Positions 51,274 to 63,043 of a DNA stretch of 64,000 nucleotides are shown here, one piece after another. How positions within the stretch are numbered: position 1 is the first letter of the stretch; every line of letters starts with the position of its first letter. Under the pieces are notes generated by a model. That model was not told where the DNA came from. It searched no databases and saw nothing but the letters and a program-made list of their open reading frames with translations. This DNA is from Aquila chrysaetos chrysaetos (taxonomy: Eukaryota > Chordata > Aves > Accipitriformes > Accipitridae). Made by a program: the position numbers and the translations under genes. The stretch is taken from the NCBI RefSeq assembly GCF_900496995.4, contig NC_044014.1, positions 12,240,501 through 12,304,500 of the forward strand, given 5' to 3'.

Positions 51274-52149
51274 GTGAGGAACGGCGGGGCGGGGGCAGGC
51301 CCGGTGGGTGCTTCAGGGTTAACGGCAGAGAACGTTAAATGTACGTGCGGGCGCCTGGGTACGGCCCGGGCCCGGCCTCCGCCGCCGGCCCCGTCTAGCC
51401 GGGCCCTGTCAGTCAGCCAGGCCCGGTCGGCGTGTCCCGGCCCCGGTGGCCCTGTCAGCCCTGTGTGGGGCTGGGGGAGGCTTTTGGCTCGGGGGGGGGC
51501 AGGCCGGGCTGGGGGTTTCGGTGAGTTGGGGCTGGAGGCGGGTACTGGGGGGCAAGCGGTGGGGTTTGTGCCTCGGTGCGAGGCTGCGAGTGCTTGGGCT
51601 GCCCGGGCCAGAGAGGCCTGGTTTTGAGGTGGTGTGGCTGGTTCCTGGCAATGCAAGCTTACGTGCTTATTTTGGTAAAAGAGAAAACAAAGAGCAAACG
51701 ATCAGACGGACGAGCGTATCTGAAGCAAACAGGACATAAACGCTCAGGGTGGTCTAACACAGCGGCCACGGGCAGACCCAGGTGTAGCCTGACCTCCTGG
51801 CCTCGTCTCCCTTCCCCGCCGTGGCACTGGCGCACACCCTGACATGGCGGGCCTGGTGTCCCCGACCCTCGCCATCGCGGGCGCCTGGGGTTGCAGCAGC
51901 CCGTTGCTCTCAGGGCACGTGGGAGGCAGGAGGAGGTGTTTGGTTCCTCTGGCAGCGTTTTCGAGGTCGCTCTTTGCCCCATGTGTCTGATGGAGATGCT
52001 GTCCAGGCAGAATCTGGCCTGGGCTCTTGGAGGACTGACTCCTGTGGTCTGAGTGAGGTGTTGGTAATGTATGTTTAGACAGTGACAGATTTTGGGATCC
52101 AACTCTTGACTGCCATTGTGGTGCAGTGATACTTTGCATGCTACTTCTG

Positions 52150-52200
52150 CTCTGCCTTAGTTTCCCCATCTGTAAAATGGGGAGTGGCCTCTGACAGAAC
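52150..52200 (+). mobile_element. MIR-type SINE remnant
   Basis: CTCTGCCTTAGTTTCCCCAT followed by CTGTAAAATGGGGAGTGGCC is close to the MIR consensus around GCCTCAGTTTCC..CTGTAAAATGGGG. Confidence 0.65.
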
Positions 52201-52971
52201 AATTGCGAAAACAGATTGGTGTAAAACAGCACACGCTTGCAAGATTTAATCATAAGTCTTGACAAGCAAATGCCTGGTCCTTGGCGTTCCCTGCTCCCCC
52301 ATGGTTCACCCTCATTGCATCTCTAATCTTGCCAGTGGAATGTAGTGTGAATGCATTTTCAGCTCTTTGTTGGGGGGTGAGAATGTTTTATGGGGGGGCA
52401 AAGTTTGTTAGCTATTTCAGTTTTGCCCTTTGCTTTCTCAGGCAGAGTGGACCTTATGAAGGCTAAGCAAAGAGCTGAGTGGTATTTTGTGTGAACAGAG
52501 GCAAGAGGTGTCCAGACGTGGGGAACTACAGAGGCAGGTAACATAGCAGTCTGATACCTTTCAAAAAGTTAGGGTAGGGAATGGGACTGTTTCTTGCACT
52601 GTTAAATCCACTACCTTAATTTCAGCTGTGTTGGGTTTTAATCACTGGAGTGATTAAATAATGATAGAGAAGCTGTTTTAACTCTGTAGAGGCTTATAAT
52701 TATGGCCAAGAAAGGAAAGGTCACCTGTTAAAAACTATAGGGGTACCAGAGTAAACGACTATCAAAGATCTGGGAGAAAATAGCTTCTCTTTCTCTGGAA
52801 ATTGAAGACAGTTTTATTGGAAAGTTTGGGGAGGATTTCTTTAAAGTGATTTCTTATACTGTAGGGGTTATCTAAAATAGATGTCCTCCTTAATATGGGT
52901 TTTGTTGCTATCTAGCTTAGTTGTGTTTTTAATATTGAAAGCAAATCTTTCAACAGTAAGAGTATTTTTTA

Positions 52972-52999
52972 ATTTTTTTTTTTTTGTTGTTGTTGTTCT
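52972..52999. repeat. T run with (TTG)n
   Basis: A T-rich tract followed by GTTGTTGTTGTT. Confidence 0.8.
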
Positions 53000-53594
53000 T
53001 GAGAGAATCTCTTGCTTGCTAAGAAAACTGTGGCTTGTCAGCAAGGAGCTTTATTAAAAGGCAAGGCCTTGTCATTCCTTGCATATTTAAATGAGACTTT
53101 CAGGCTCCTGGAGACAAAGCACAGGTCAAGAAAGGAAGCTGTGTCCTTATGAGTTTGTAGAAAGAGATTCTTTTCTGCTGGCTAGTCGCTATGTTGTTGC
53201 TCTCTCTCCTTTGTTTTTTTCCTCTGTCTTAACATAAATCAGCAGCAGTGTTATAGAATGTTACAGCAGCTCGTTACAGAGGACAAACAGAAACAATCAC
53301 AGTATAATAAAGTTCAGTGTAGCTTGCAAACCCTGTATAAAACTATGAAATTTGTCCTGGAAATAAATCTGAGGTGTAATCTAATCCCGGCGAAGGCACT
53401 GGAGTCAAGATACTAATTTGAGGATTTAGTGTTTGGTGCCTTTTGATCTTGATTTGCTTCTTGTGGTCTGGGTTTTAAACACAGTGTACCTGTGGGCAGA
53501 CAGTCAGTCATACACAAGTCTGGTGTGCTCTAAACTTCCTGTAATGAGACGTGTGAATGGTGGTCTTGGGTTGAGATTTTTACACCTGGATGCG

Positions 53595-53750
53595 TCAGGT
53601 CTTGGTTCAGTTCCTGATTTGGTCACGGCACTGCTGTGTGACCTTGGTCAAATCATGTCTTCTTATGGCTTGTGAAATGGAGACAGCTTTTCTGCCTCCC
53701 CGTTTAGATGGCAAACATCACAGGGCAGGGCCTGTGCCTTCCTATGTTTT
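53595..53750 (+). mobile_element. MIR-type SINE remnant
   Basis: TCTTGGTTCAGTTCCTGATT, then GCACTGCTGTGTGACCTTGG and TCAAATCATGTCTTC, plus a tail GGGCAGGGCCTGTGCCTTCC. This follows the MIR order of motifs (GGTTC..., GCTGTGTGACCTTGGGCAAG..., GGGCAGGGACTGTGTC). Confidence 0.7.
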
Positions 53751-55268
53751 GGTATAAGACCGTAATGTCGCTAGGGGCTCCTGGTAGTTACTGAGGTGTA
53801 GATAGAATAAGTGCCTGGATAAGCAAAAAATGTTTGAGACTTGCATTCTATTTGCTTCTTCCATCTATGATCTGTTTGTGGACATGGCTGTGAAATGAGC
53901 TGTGAAATGAACTGGTCAGAATAAAATACTGCATAGCATGGCATTCAAGTAACACAGAGCCTACCCACCTCCCTCCGGAAAGTGACAGTATTAAAGTTGT
54001 AAGATTCCAGCACGTTCTTAAAAATGTGAAATGAATGTGTGGAGAACCGGGAAGGGGATTATCCCACTTTGGGCACCCTTTGGAGATGTGAGTGAAGAAA
54101 AGATGGAGAGAACCTCTGAAGAGGTTCAGGTTACTTGATTTTCATAGCTTTCAGGCCAGGCCTGCCCCACAGCTTGAACATCCTCTGCAGTCAGCTGGTG
54201 CCTTCCACTGCAGCCTTCACTGGTGTCAGCACAGCAGCATGGCCTGACCTGTCACTGTGCACCAGTGCTCGCAGCAGGCCCCAGCTATTGATGGTTTCTG
54301 GATAGGAAATTGAGAGGCTGGCATTCACTGCATTGCCAAAGGTTCATCAATTGCAAAACCACAGCAAGGGAGGGTGATTAGCCTGTGCCCTTGTTTTCCC
54401 CTCTGATCTGCTGTCTTCCATCCAGCCTGTGCCCCACCCCTGCCTGCCTGACACCAGCTGAGATCTGCAGAGCATTTGCCAAAGGTCTTTAGAGAAGGTT
54501 CCTTTAAGCCTCCCAAGTTGTCCCCTGGCAGTCACCTGTGAGAGCTCAACGGACTGTTCCTCCTGTTACAGTTGTGTTCTTCCTAGGTGAATTAACATGC
54601 AGCCCAGAGGTAAATATGGCCAGTGAATGCATCCCTGTGTATGTCCTTGGGAGCAGATGTCTTTTGTCTGAGTTAATCTGGTCACCAATCCACTGTGAAA
54701 CCCCAGGCATTCTTAACTGGTCCATTTCTGAGTTCCTGAGGTGCATGGCTTGCTCTCCCAGCAGCCTGTGCTCCTGTGGCATATAAGCCACAGTATCTTT
54801 GCCCCCAGAGTAAAAAGACTGAAAGTTTCTCTCTGTGCACATAACAAGTGGGGCTACTTCTCATCTGTGCGTACTTTGGACTGTCAACATCACATGCCAA
54901 GACCTTTCCTGGCTGTCATAGGGTATGTCTGAGGTGCTCTGGTTCCTCACACATGCAAGAAGGGTTGGCAAGTGTGTTAAGCTTCTGTGTATCACCACTG
55001 GGCATGCCAGTCCTTTGCCAGGTGGGAATGGTCCTTTACAGGATAGACCAGCTTTGACTCTCTGGCCTCAACCTGATCCCTCATTCTCAAGGAATGCGAG
55101 TGAAGTGACAAGACAGGAGAAATTCTGGGCTGAGAGGGATGATGTTGGCACAGTTGCCCTCAAGGGGAGTTTCCAGTGGTGACAGCCTCCAGCCTGTGTA
55201 TGTGAGTGGCCCAGGATGGCTGGAGAAGCTCTGAAGTTTTGTGCTTTGTTTCAGTTGCAGGTAGGAAG

Positions 55269-55385
55269 ATGAGTCCAAAAATTACAACAGAGCTGCTGAA
55301 GCAACTGCGGCAGGTGATGAAGAGTCCCAAGTATGTCCAGGAGCCTGTCCAAGCCTACATAGTGCCATCTGGAGATGCCCACCAG
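55269..55385 (+). CDS. XPNPEP1: XPNPEP1 coding exon 2 (start codon, residues 1-39)
   Basis: The exon encodes 39 residues starting [19 protein letters not shown] and ending IVPSGDAHQ, matching the known N-terminus of aminopeptidase P1 (MPPK... in mammals). The start is the ATG at 55269. The donor CACCAG|GTATGA follows at 55386 and the exon ends in phase 0. Two acceptors lie 6 nt apart upstream (cag at 55254 and cag at 55260), so the 5'UTR part of the exon begins at 55255 or 55261. Reading back from the ATG with the second acceptor gives (x)GT-AGG-AAG-ATG. This fits the phase-1 junction G-R/K-M expected for the longer mammalian isoform. The segment belongs to the first creatinase-like N-terminal domain, away from the active site. 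Confidence 0.95.
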
Positions 55386-58300
55386 GTATGAATGGATGGA
55401 TTATGGGAATGATTGCACTTTCCTTCCCTGTAAAAAATAAAAGCCAGGGATAACTAAAATCATCCTTCATTCACTCGCTTTAATGGTTCTAGCATAAAAG
55501 CCTGGGTAACCTGAGAAACATCATGTTGGAAAAAGTTTCTGGAGTCTGTTCAGGAGACTGAGGTTTTTATGTTCTTGTAACAAATCAGCGTGGATGTTCC
55601 ACCAGCAGCTTCTCATCAGATTGTCTCCAGGGAGCTCACGCTGCAAAAAAGGGAGCTTGCCAGAGCACTTGCTGTCCCCATCCTGGCTGTTGGGAAGAAT
55701 GGATTTACTGGGGGAGGAAAAGGCATTATCTGGGCTTTAGTTTCCCCGTTAGCACCTCCTGATCAACACATACTCTTAAGCGAGGTGGCGAAGGATTAGT
55801 TGCAGAGCTTTCCCTTTGCTAGATCCAGTTCTTGCTGGAATTTGCTGCCTTATGCTAAAGCTCTTCAGATCCCACATAGAGGGGCCTTCGGAGAGGCAGG
55901 GAAGGAACAGGCCACAACGACACTTCCCTTCCAATGCTGCTCTGCATCAGCTTGTTCTGTGCACTAAAGACAGGAGGGAAGTCTGGGCCCAGGGTGGTAA
56001 CCCGTGGCAGTAACTGTTGTGTGCTGCTTCCACCATTAAGATTTTTGTAGTCCGTGACATTAATTTTAAATTGCTGAACTGTCTTTTACCTCTCCTGCCT
56101 GCTTATATACTAGTTTCACTCTTCTGTTCACTCTGTTAGGAGATCCAAAAACTGCCAAGGGTTTTTTCCTCCTCAGCCATTTTCAGGAAACAGAAGACCT
56201 GAAGCTTTCCTGGCTCACACCCAAAGCTCCCTTTTACCCCAGGGTGCACAAGAGCAAAATGGAACTGAATCGGAACCTTTGCCCTTGACTTGGCACTGGG
56301 GTGAGCTGGGTCCAGACTTGCCTGTGCCCTGGGACCATATGTGCAGCATCGTGTTTCCTCTTAGGGAGATCCAAACTTGGGCAGGTAGAGGGAAGGCGTT
56401 TTCTGCAGCTGCTATTGTCTGCTGCATTCCTGCCTCAAGCTGCCTCTGTCCATATATAACTCTGGTTTCATTTCACTAGACATTAAATGCTGTCATGTGA
56501 GTTGAAGAATGTGACCCTCAGGACTTCTGAGTTTTTCTGTTGCTTTCTTTTCCTTGACAGAGTGCAGTTAAGCAGAGAACCCCATGTTGCTGTTTCCTGC
56601 CGGGCAAGTTGGTCAGGTTTCTCTGCAGAGCAAATCTATCTGAATGGAAATGATTACTAAAAGCTGCTGATTCTGGCGCCTCCTGACTAGCTAGTGCAGG
56701 ATTTTGTCTGTGAGGTTTGGGAATTGGTGCAATTTTAGGCATTGGTGGAAACCTGTTGATCCCAGAACAGGCTTACTGATTCCAGGTAAATTGTGATGAG
56801 CTGAGATTTGCAGCTTCCCCATGTTCCAAGCAAGGGTTTGTTTCCTGTACGCAAATAAGAACTTTACAACCCTACAGTCAGATTTTGCTCTTAGGCAGCT
56901 CCCTCCATGACTCAGAAGACTGCGGTTTAATGATACCCAAGGTTTTGGTGGCTTGAGCCATTTCTTCCCCACAGCCCAAGCTACTTAGTGCTGTCCTTGC
57001 CTCTCTCAGCTGTTCCTGAGGCTGTCATGGGATCCACATCAGAGAACTTGTCAACAAAGAGGGCCTTCCCTCCTGTGGTGTTGGCACAGGATTTAGATTG
57101 AGGGAAACTTTATTCCCTTCTAGTTTGCAAAGGAACCCCTGGATTGGACTGATGCTGGTACACCCCGATGCTGCAACTTGCTGACTAATTTCTCTTTGTA
57201 ACACTGGGAATGTCTGAGCTCTGTGATGCTTTTAATATTGGCTTTCCTGCCAAGGCTAGAAGGCTTAGGTTATAATACTGCTAGGAGGCTTGCCACCAGT
57301 TGTATCCTTTGCTTTCCATGCTAGTTGTGTAAGGAGCTGAAAGACTTGCAGAGCTTCTCAAACACAGCTGGCTCTGACTCTGGCTTAACCAAGGCTGCTA
57401 ATACCTTGGATCTGTGGCTCTTGCAGCCAGCCCTGAATGTTGGCTGCTTTGATTTTTGAAACTTTTGATGCTGGTGATAAGAAGTCAGAAGAAACAGACT
57501 GTTTCCTTGGGGACCTGGGTGGTCCAAAGGCTGGTAAGAAAGGAGGGCAGTCCCAGCCAAAAGTGGGCTGAAGTCCGTACAAAGAGCCTCGCTTCCTTTC
57601 CTGGGTGCTGGGTGGATCTTGTGGCTGGAGGTGTCAAAGGATCATGAAGGGGTGAAATGCCATGCTTTTGGGAATGAGGCACCTAAGTCCTTTGTGGTTC
57701 GGATAAAAATGCCTGTCTGAGCTTTTGGAGCGTTGCAGTGGTAAATGCAGGATCCATTTTTATGTTGAGTCACCCACTTTACATTGAATCTGGTGTTTGC
57801 CCATATGGGAATATTCAGAGATTGGAGGAGCTTTCTTCTTAATGGGAGGGAATGATGTTTGGGTTAGAGCTGGGGTTTGGAGCCAGTCACAGCTTAACTG
57901 GGGCTGGCTTCCACCCCCAGGCCTTGACTCAGTGAAAACAAATTTGGTCAGATCTGGCTGGTCTTCCACATCAAGGAAGCACCTGCCCAGCTCAGGGCCC
58001 CATGTTTAGGTTGGCAGACATGCTGTCTTCTGCTCAGGGCTGGCTCCTCTGACACACACTTGTTCTGAGCTGAGGAATCAGCAGAGTTATAAAGCAAGAG
58101 ACAGCTTGTGCACAGGTTGCACTGACCTGTTCCAGACCTTACCAATACGGTTAGGTTGTTGGCAGTAAATACCAACCTCCCTCCAAGTACACAGCAGTGT
58201 TTGTTCTTTAATGGCACCAGTGTCGTAGCTCTAAGGGCAGCGAGCTGCACTTTTCATTGCTGATCTTGGTTGACATTAGGTTAGAATAAGCTTTAACATG

Positions 58301-61079
58301 TTAATGATCCAACCATGCAGGCTCTGGTGATAAGCACCACTGATTTTTGGGGGTTCTTCCTGGCTTAGCTGAGGGTTTCTGTGATGCAGCCCCCAGTTTT
58401 GTCTGCATGTCAAGGACTGACAGGTGTGGTGGAAAGCAGATGTAAAAGGCCTGAGGAAGGCCAGGCTGAAGGCCATCGGGAGCTGCAAGACAAGCCCCAG
58501 GGAAATACCTTGTTCTGACTGTGCTGTGGCCTGTACTTTGTGTGGCGTACGCAGGTGTTCCCCTTGTAATTTTAGCTTGTGCAAAACATGGGCTCATCTT
58601 TGCACAGCGGGGGTTGCTGCATGCAACAGAACAGGTGGGTGTGCAACAATTCAGGCTGACAGATGAATGAACCATCTTCCCCTCCAGTTCCCTCATACTG
58701 CCTTTTAAAGCCCATCTGCCTCATTGTAAACTCTTAAAACATTCCCTGGATTTGTCTGTGAATGGGACAGCATGAGGGATTTCCCACGCAGTCAAGTTCT
58801 TTGTTAGTTTAGGTCAGCTTTTACCAGATCTAAAACTGATAGACTTCTTTTTTTCCTTCTAGATTTTTTTTTTTAAGTTGTTTTAATCCATTTCACTGTT
58901 CTGGGCTGTTAATGCAGCTAGCTCAGTGTTAACCCTTCCTATGAATGTGAGATTGCTTGTCTGCACAAGCAACCTAGCCTGTAGTCTCTGCTGTGTTGGT
59001 CAAGAGAAAGGCAAGAGAAATTGCTGGTCTGATTTGAGATGCACTTAGCGATATGATGCAGAATGGGAAATTTCCAGCATTCCCTTTAGGCATCAGACCC
59101 TGGAAAATGGTGTTCCAGCTTTGAGCTGGCAAGTGTAGGAGAGAGGGAATTGTAGCAGTCAACAGGCTGAATAGTTGTTAGGAAATGTTGAAATGGGGAA
59201 TCCTCCTGAAGTCTAGCATCGCTCTGCCTTCGTGTTGTGTCCTGCGGCTGTGAGACTGGCAGCCGGGGATACGGGTGCTTGATTCTGTTCCCTGAATGAC
59301 TTTGTCCTCTCTATCTGCTGCTGCCTCTGTTGTTATTTTAAAGGGGGTTAGTGATGATGGTGGTGCTGTGGTGGGCTGAGGCGGATCCACCCCATCAGCT
59401 AGAGGTGTGCAGAGGGCAGTCGTCCCTTCCTGAGGTGGGTATCCTGACCCCTCTCCTCCCTACAGCTGCTGAGCATGTGTCAGCCCTGGGGAGTCTGTGG
59501 GGCTGGGCAGGAAGAGGCACAGGGAACTGGACTGCTCAGAGATGAGGGTACCTGTGGTCTCAATACCCACCCATTTCTGCCAACTTTTATCAGTGTTTGG
59601 ATAAAATAGAGGATTTCTTGGGAGCGTATCCCAGGAATCTTCTCTGGCAATCAGGAGCAAAAGCTACTCAGCCAGATCCTCTTTTGGGCCATGGGTTTTG
59701 CTGTCCCAAGGCTCAGTTTCAAAACATTAGTGGTGAATTGTTGGTAGCTGCTGCCTAGGGCGTCTTCCGGGAGGGGAGAAACATAACTATTCTGGGGGTG
59801 GTTTTGACCATGGAGTGATGGGGAGTAGAATAAAGAGTTGGTCCCACGTGCTGTGATTTGTGCTTCTCACTCAATCCTGTGCTTTGAACCCTCTGCCTTC
59901 TTCAGAACAGCGAAGAGTAACAGATTTGAAGGGAGTGTTTCCTAACAATCAAGTGATTTAAAAATAGCCCTGGCCAGAGACAGGGAAATGCAGTATCTAT
60001 CACGGTGGGAGCTAAAACCACCTGAGAATAGGGTCATGATTTCTCAGCTCAGTCCCTAAAATGTTTCTTTTGCCACAGCACAGCTGGGTGCAGAGAAACT
60101 TATGGGCAGAGGAACAGACTTTGGTTTCAGACCATTTGTAAGGTACAAATCCAGGGGTTTTGCAGCTCAAACATTGGCGCTGTCAGCCTGGATTAAGCTG
60201 ATTTGCTGAGTTGCACTAGTTAATTATCAGGCCTACTCAGCAGTTCTGACCTCCGAACTTGCCAGAATGGGATCCCATAAAAATGGTGTGGGCCATTTCA
60301 AGGTACAGTTGTTCTTTTAATTTTGGCAGCTCCTGTGGATGTCAGGTATCTGTGCGTTCTCAGGCTCTTCTGTAATGCTGCCAACAGATGTGTCCAAAAA
60401 CACAGGTTGTGATGGGTTTGGGATGAGGATGGACTAGTAGTCTTTGATTTCCTTCTCACCCAACAAACCATGGTCTGGTGGTTTCTGGTGTAGTTGGGCT
60501 TTGAGTAGGCAAGGAGGAAGTGAGAGGATCAGCATCTGATTATGAAAGGTCCTAAGGGTTAAAGTTTTTACAGTTTTACCACCTTAATGATTTTCTTTCA
60601 GTGTCATTGTTGTGGAAAAGAAAGTCTTAAAGCAATTCTTATAAATGCCAGTGAGGGGACTTCACTGGAGATAGCGAATTTTACAGATTTTATGCGCTGA
60701 TTACTCTGGTCTCCAAGATCAAGGGGTGCTTCTGGTTTCTCTTCCTTTCACATTGCAGCTTCAAAGGCAGCATTTGTTTGTTGCCCAAAGGGGAGGCTGA
60801 GTGTGAAATAAACATCTGCAAACTCTGAAGCACTTCAGTGTTTACAGACGTTTGTGGGAGAAAAGTGCTGCAGCTTAAAAAAAAAACCCACCCAGTTGGA
60901 TGTAAATACAATATAATCACAGATGATTAAATGTTCCAGCGGAGTAGAGCCCAGGATTTTTTAACTCATTTCGTTCCCTCTGTGGTGTCCTTTAGGAGAA
61001 AAAGCTTATCAAAGTATTTGTCATCAGCTGATTTCCCCCCCTGCTGCTATAAATAATTACTGCCGCTTTTGTTTTCTAG
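55386..61079 (+). other. XPNPEP1: XPNPEP1 intron 2
   Basis: A 5.7-kb intron with a good donor (GTATGA) and acceptor (TTTTCTAG). Short open frames on both strands have no recognisable protein similarity. Apart from a T run near 58864-58874 I saw no clear repeats or RNA genes. Confidence 0.85.
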
Positions 61080-61143
61080 AGCGAGTACATTGCACCCTGT
61101 GATTGCAGACGGGCGTTTATCTCTGGATTTGATGGCTCTGCAG
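61080..61143 (+). CDS. XPNPEP1: XPNPEP1 coding exon 3 (residues 40-60, then first base of codon 61)
   Basis: The acceptor TTTTCTAG precedes 61080 and the donor TCTGCAG|GTACCT follows 61143. The 64-nt exon reads [19 protein letters not shown] and then SA, with one extra G that starts the glycine codon completed in exon 4. The sequence is almost identical to the mammalian protein, with F-I-S-G where mammals have F-V-S-G. It lies in the N-terminal domain of the peptidase. The preceding intron is about 5.7 kb. Confidence 0.96.
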
Positions 61144-61665
61144 GTACCTTTCCAGAACTTGGGTTCTTGCTAATGTACATAATTCCTCTGTAAAGAAACA
61201 GTCTCATTCATGGCATGGAGGCAGGATGGAAAAGGAAACCTATCCAACTTGTTTGGACTGTTTTCTTCCCATTTCAGCATCTGCAGAATTATGTTTTGGC
61301 TACCCGCTGGAATTATGTAATATCAGCGCAATAACAAGTTTTCAGAAAATGTTTGACCCCTGAATGAACCTCTCGTAAAGTAAAATCCTGTTAACTCTTT
61401 AATGTGGTGCTTGTAATCTACGGTCATTTCTTTTGATGTGCAGCCAGTACGAACAGATTTTTACATTGCCTGTTTGGGCTGGGTGAATAGTAGATGGACT
61501 TTAGCTAGCCTTTCTGTTTAAACAGAGCCAGGGCCAGAAACACTGCATTTGGAAACCGAATGCTGTGGAAAAGTTTGCTTATCTTGCCGAGACAGGATGT
61601 TTTCTTGGCTGTAGATAGGTCTGTGTTTCAAGAGACCTAATTATTACTGTAGCTGTACCCTAAGC

Positions 61666-61785
61666 TCTGCAACTTAGTCTGCTGTGTGATTGTTGGAAAG
61701 TCACTTTAGTCAGTTGAGGTCTTCCCCCCCCCCCCCCCAGTTATAAATTGGCTTAATAAATACTGCTACCTATGTGTTTGGAGGG
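61666..61785 (+). mobile_element. MIR-type SINE remnant containing a C15 run
   Basis: CTGCTGTGTGATTGTTGGAA, AGTCACTTTAGTCAG, then a C15 run (61724-61738) where MIR has TTTCCCCATCTG, and CTTAATAAATACTGCTACCT. The C run has grown inside the element. Confidence 0.55.
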
Positions 61786-62169
61786 TCCATTCATCAGTTC
61801 CTATGAACTACTCTGGGACCTTGTGTGGAAGGTGATAAATCCAGGGCAGTGGGCTGCTTTTAATGGATAACATGAATCCTGTATTAATTTCACGCCTTCT
61901 GCATGGCCTCTTCATAACCTTCCTCTCTATTTTGGGCCTTTGTTATGTACTTGGAAGGTATGTGTTCCCAGCCTAGCGCTCAATGAATCAGTGAGGTTTC
62001 ACACAGGGGCTCACCTTGTGTTTCTTGCTTCATCTTTTCAGGATGAAGCAGCTTAAAATGGGGTTTGTGTTGGGGGAGTTTGGTAGAAGACAGTGAATTC
62101 ATATTTGGAAACTTTGCTCTGCTAATCTGGGCTTCAGTTTCTGGTGACAGAGAGTATGGTCAAGATGCA

Positions 62170-62345
62170 GAGACTCAAAAGACTTGGATTCAGTTTCTGT
62201 TTGTGCCATGGTTTTTGGGCGGTTTTTTTGTGGTTTTTTTTTGGGGGGGGGGGGGGGGGGTTGGTTTGTTCTTTTTTTTTTTTTTTGAATGGCCAAGGGC
62301 AAGGCAGCTAGAGTGCCTTGCTGAGATGTCAGTGCCCCTCAACTG
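62170..62345 (+). mobile_element. Possible MIR remnant interrupted by G/T runs
   Basis: GACTTGGATTCAGTTTCTGT TTGTGCCATGG resembles the MIR start. After the G18 and T15 tracts, GGCCAAGGGCAAGGCAGCTA could be the GACCTTGGGCAAGTCACTTA part. The match is weak. Confidence 0.35.
62243..62286. repeat. G18 and T15 homopolymer tracts
   Basis: G run at 62243-62260, then TTGGTTTGTTC, then T run at 62272-62286. A second long G tract in the window and a G-quadruplex candidate in the XPNPEP1 sense strand. Confidence 0.9.
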
Positions 62346-62938
62346 TCTGCTTGCATTGCTCCATCTGGAGTTAGTGGAATGGGACAGACACTGAAACCAG
62401 CAGAAGTTTATGTTCATATTTCCTGTTCAGCCATTTCTGCTAGAGCTGTAATGTGGGAAAGGGGTGCAGCTGACAGCTGGCAGTGATACCCATGTCTGCT
62501 AGCTTAGTAACAGCTGTTTCTTGTGGATGGCCAGAGCCCAGGCTTCCTCCCTGTAAGAAGATGGGATGGGGTCTGGGGATGTACAGTATGTGTTACTGTG
62601 ACAGTAGCCAAGTGGAGACCACAGTGGCTGTTACAGAGGGTTTGGAAAGCCCCATTTACCCAGTTCCACTGACTTGCTGAGATATGCTTAAGTTGAATTC
62701 ATCTGAGGCAATTCATTAAGCTGCGTCCTTGTGCATAGTGTCTCTGATAGTATTTGGAAGGTCGTAGTGCAGGGGAAACAGTGAATATCTCCACTGAAAC
62801 TGGACTAACTTTTGAACTGTCAGCAGAGCTGCCTTTTGGGGAATTGGGGTGCTTTTCAAATGCTCCCCCTGCTGTCTGTGTCTCTGCATGGTGGCTGCCC
62901 ACCTCTAAATCACTGCATTTTTCTGCCTTCCTGCCTAG

Positions 62939-63043
62939 GTACTGCCATAGTAACTGAACAGCATGCAGCCATGTGGACAGATGGACGCTACTTCCTGCAA
63001 GCTGCACATCAAATGGATAACAACTGGACACTCATGAAAATGG
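62939..63043 (+). CDS. XPNPEP1: XPNPEP1 coding exon 4 (residues 61-95, then first base of codon 96)
   Basis: The acceptor CTGCCTAG precedes 62939 and the donor AAAATGG|GTACGC follows 63043. The 105-nt exon completes the split glycine and encodes [20 protein letters not shown] followed by [14 protein letters not shown], then starts another split glycine. [14 protein letters not shown] is a hallmark of the N-terminal domain of aminopeptidase P/creatinase-like proteins. Substitutions relative to the mammalian protein are conservative (I to V, E to Q, K to H, S to N). Confidence 0.96.

Larger units (their letters stand above)
50480..51560. promoter_or_regulatory. XPNPEP1: CpG island promoter of XPNPEP1
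   Basis: About 1.1 kb of very GC- and CpG-rich sequence spanning XPNPEP1 exon 1. It contains (CTCCG)n near 50765-50784, GGGGCGG Sp1-type repeats at about 51005-51034, a (CCG)n run at about 51145-51161, and a CRE/E-box cluster at 51175-51235. No TATA box is evident. Long overlapping open frames on both strands are a by-product of the low stop-codon density. A divergent upstream transcript is possible but nothing in the sequence proves it. Confidence 0.85.
51274..55260 (+). other. XPNPEP1: XPNPEP1 intron 1
   Basis: About 4 kb between the non-coding exon and the start-codon exon. The first 300 bp are still CpG-island sequence. It holds two MIR-type remnants (about 52150-52200 and 53595-53750) and a T/TTG-rich tract at 52972-52999. 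I saw no other coding exon, including none for the longer N-terminal isoform known in mammals. Confidence 0.8.
61144..62938 (+). other. XPNPEP1: XPNPEP1 intron 3
   Basis: A 1.8-kb intron carrying a MIR-type remnant with a 15-base C run inside it (61666-61785). It also carries a second MIR-like piece (62170-62345) interrupted by an 18-base G run and a 15-base T run. Confidence 0.85.

Noticed and set aside
50487-51656. Open frames up to 251 codons in the right CpG island
   Set aside because: Low stop density in GC-rich DNA. The real XPNPEP1 reading frame starts in exon 2, and the required frame in exon 1 has a stop and no ATG.
62065-62417. Open frames through the G/T runs of intron 3
   Set aside because: Low-complexity translation inside a clear XPNPEP1 intron.
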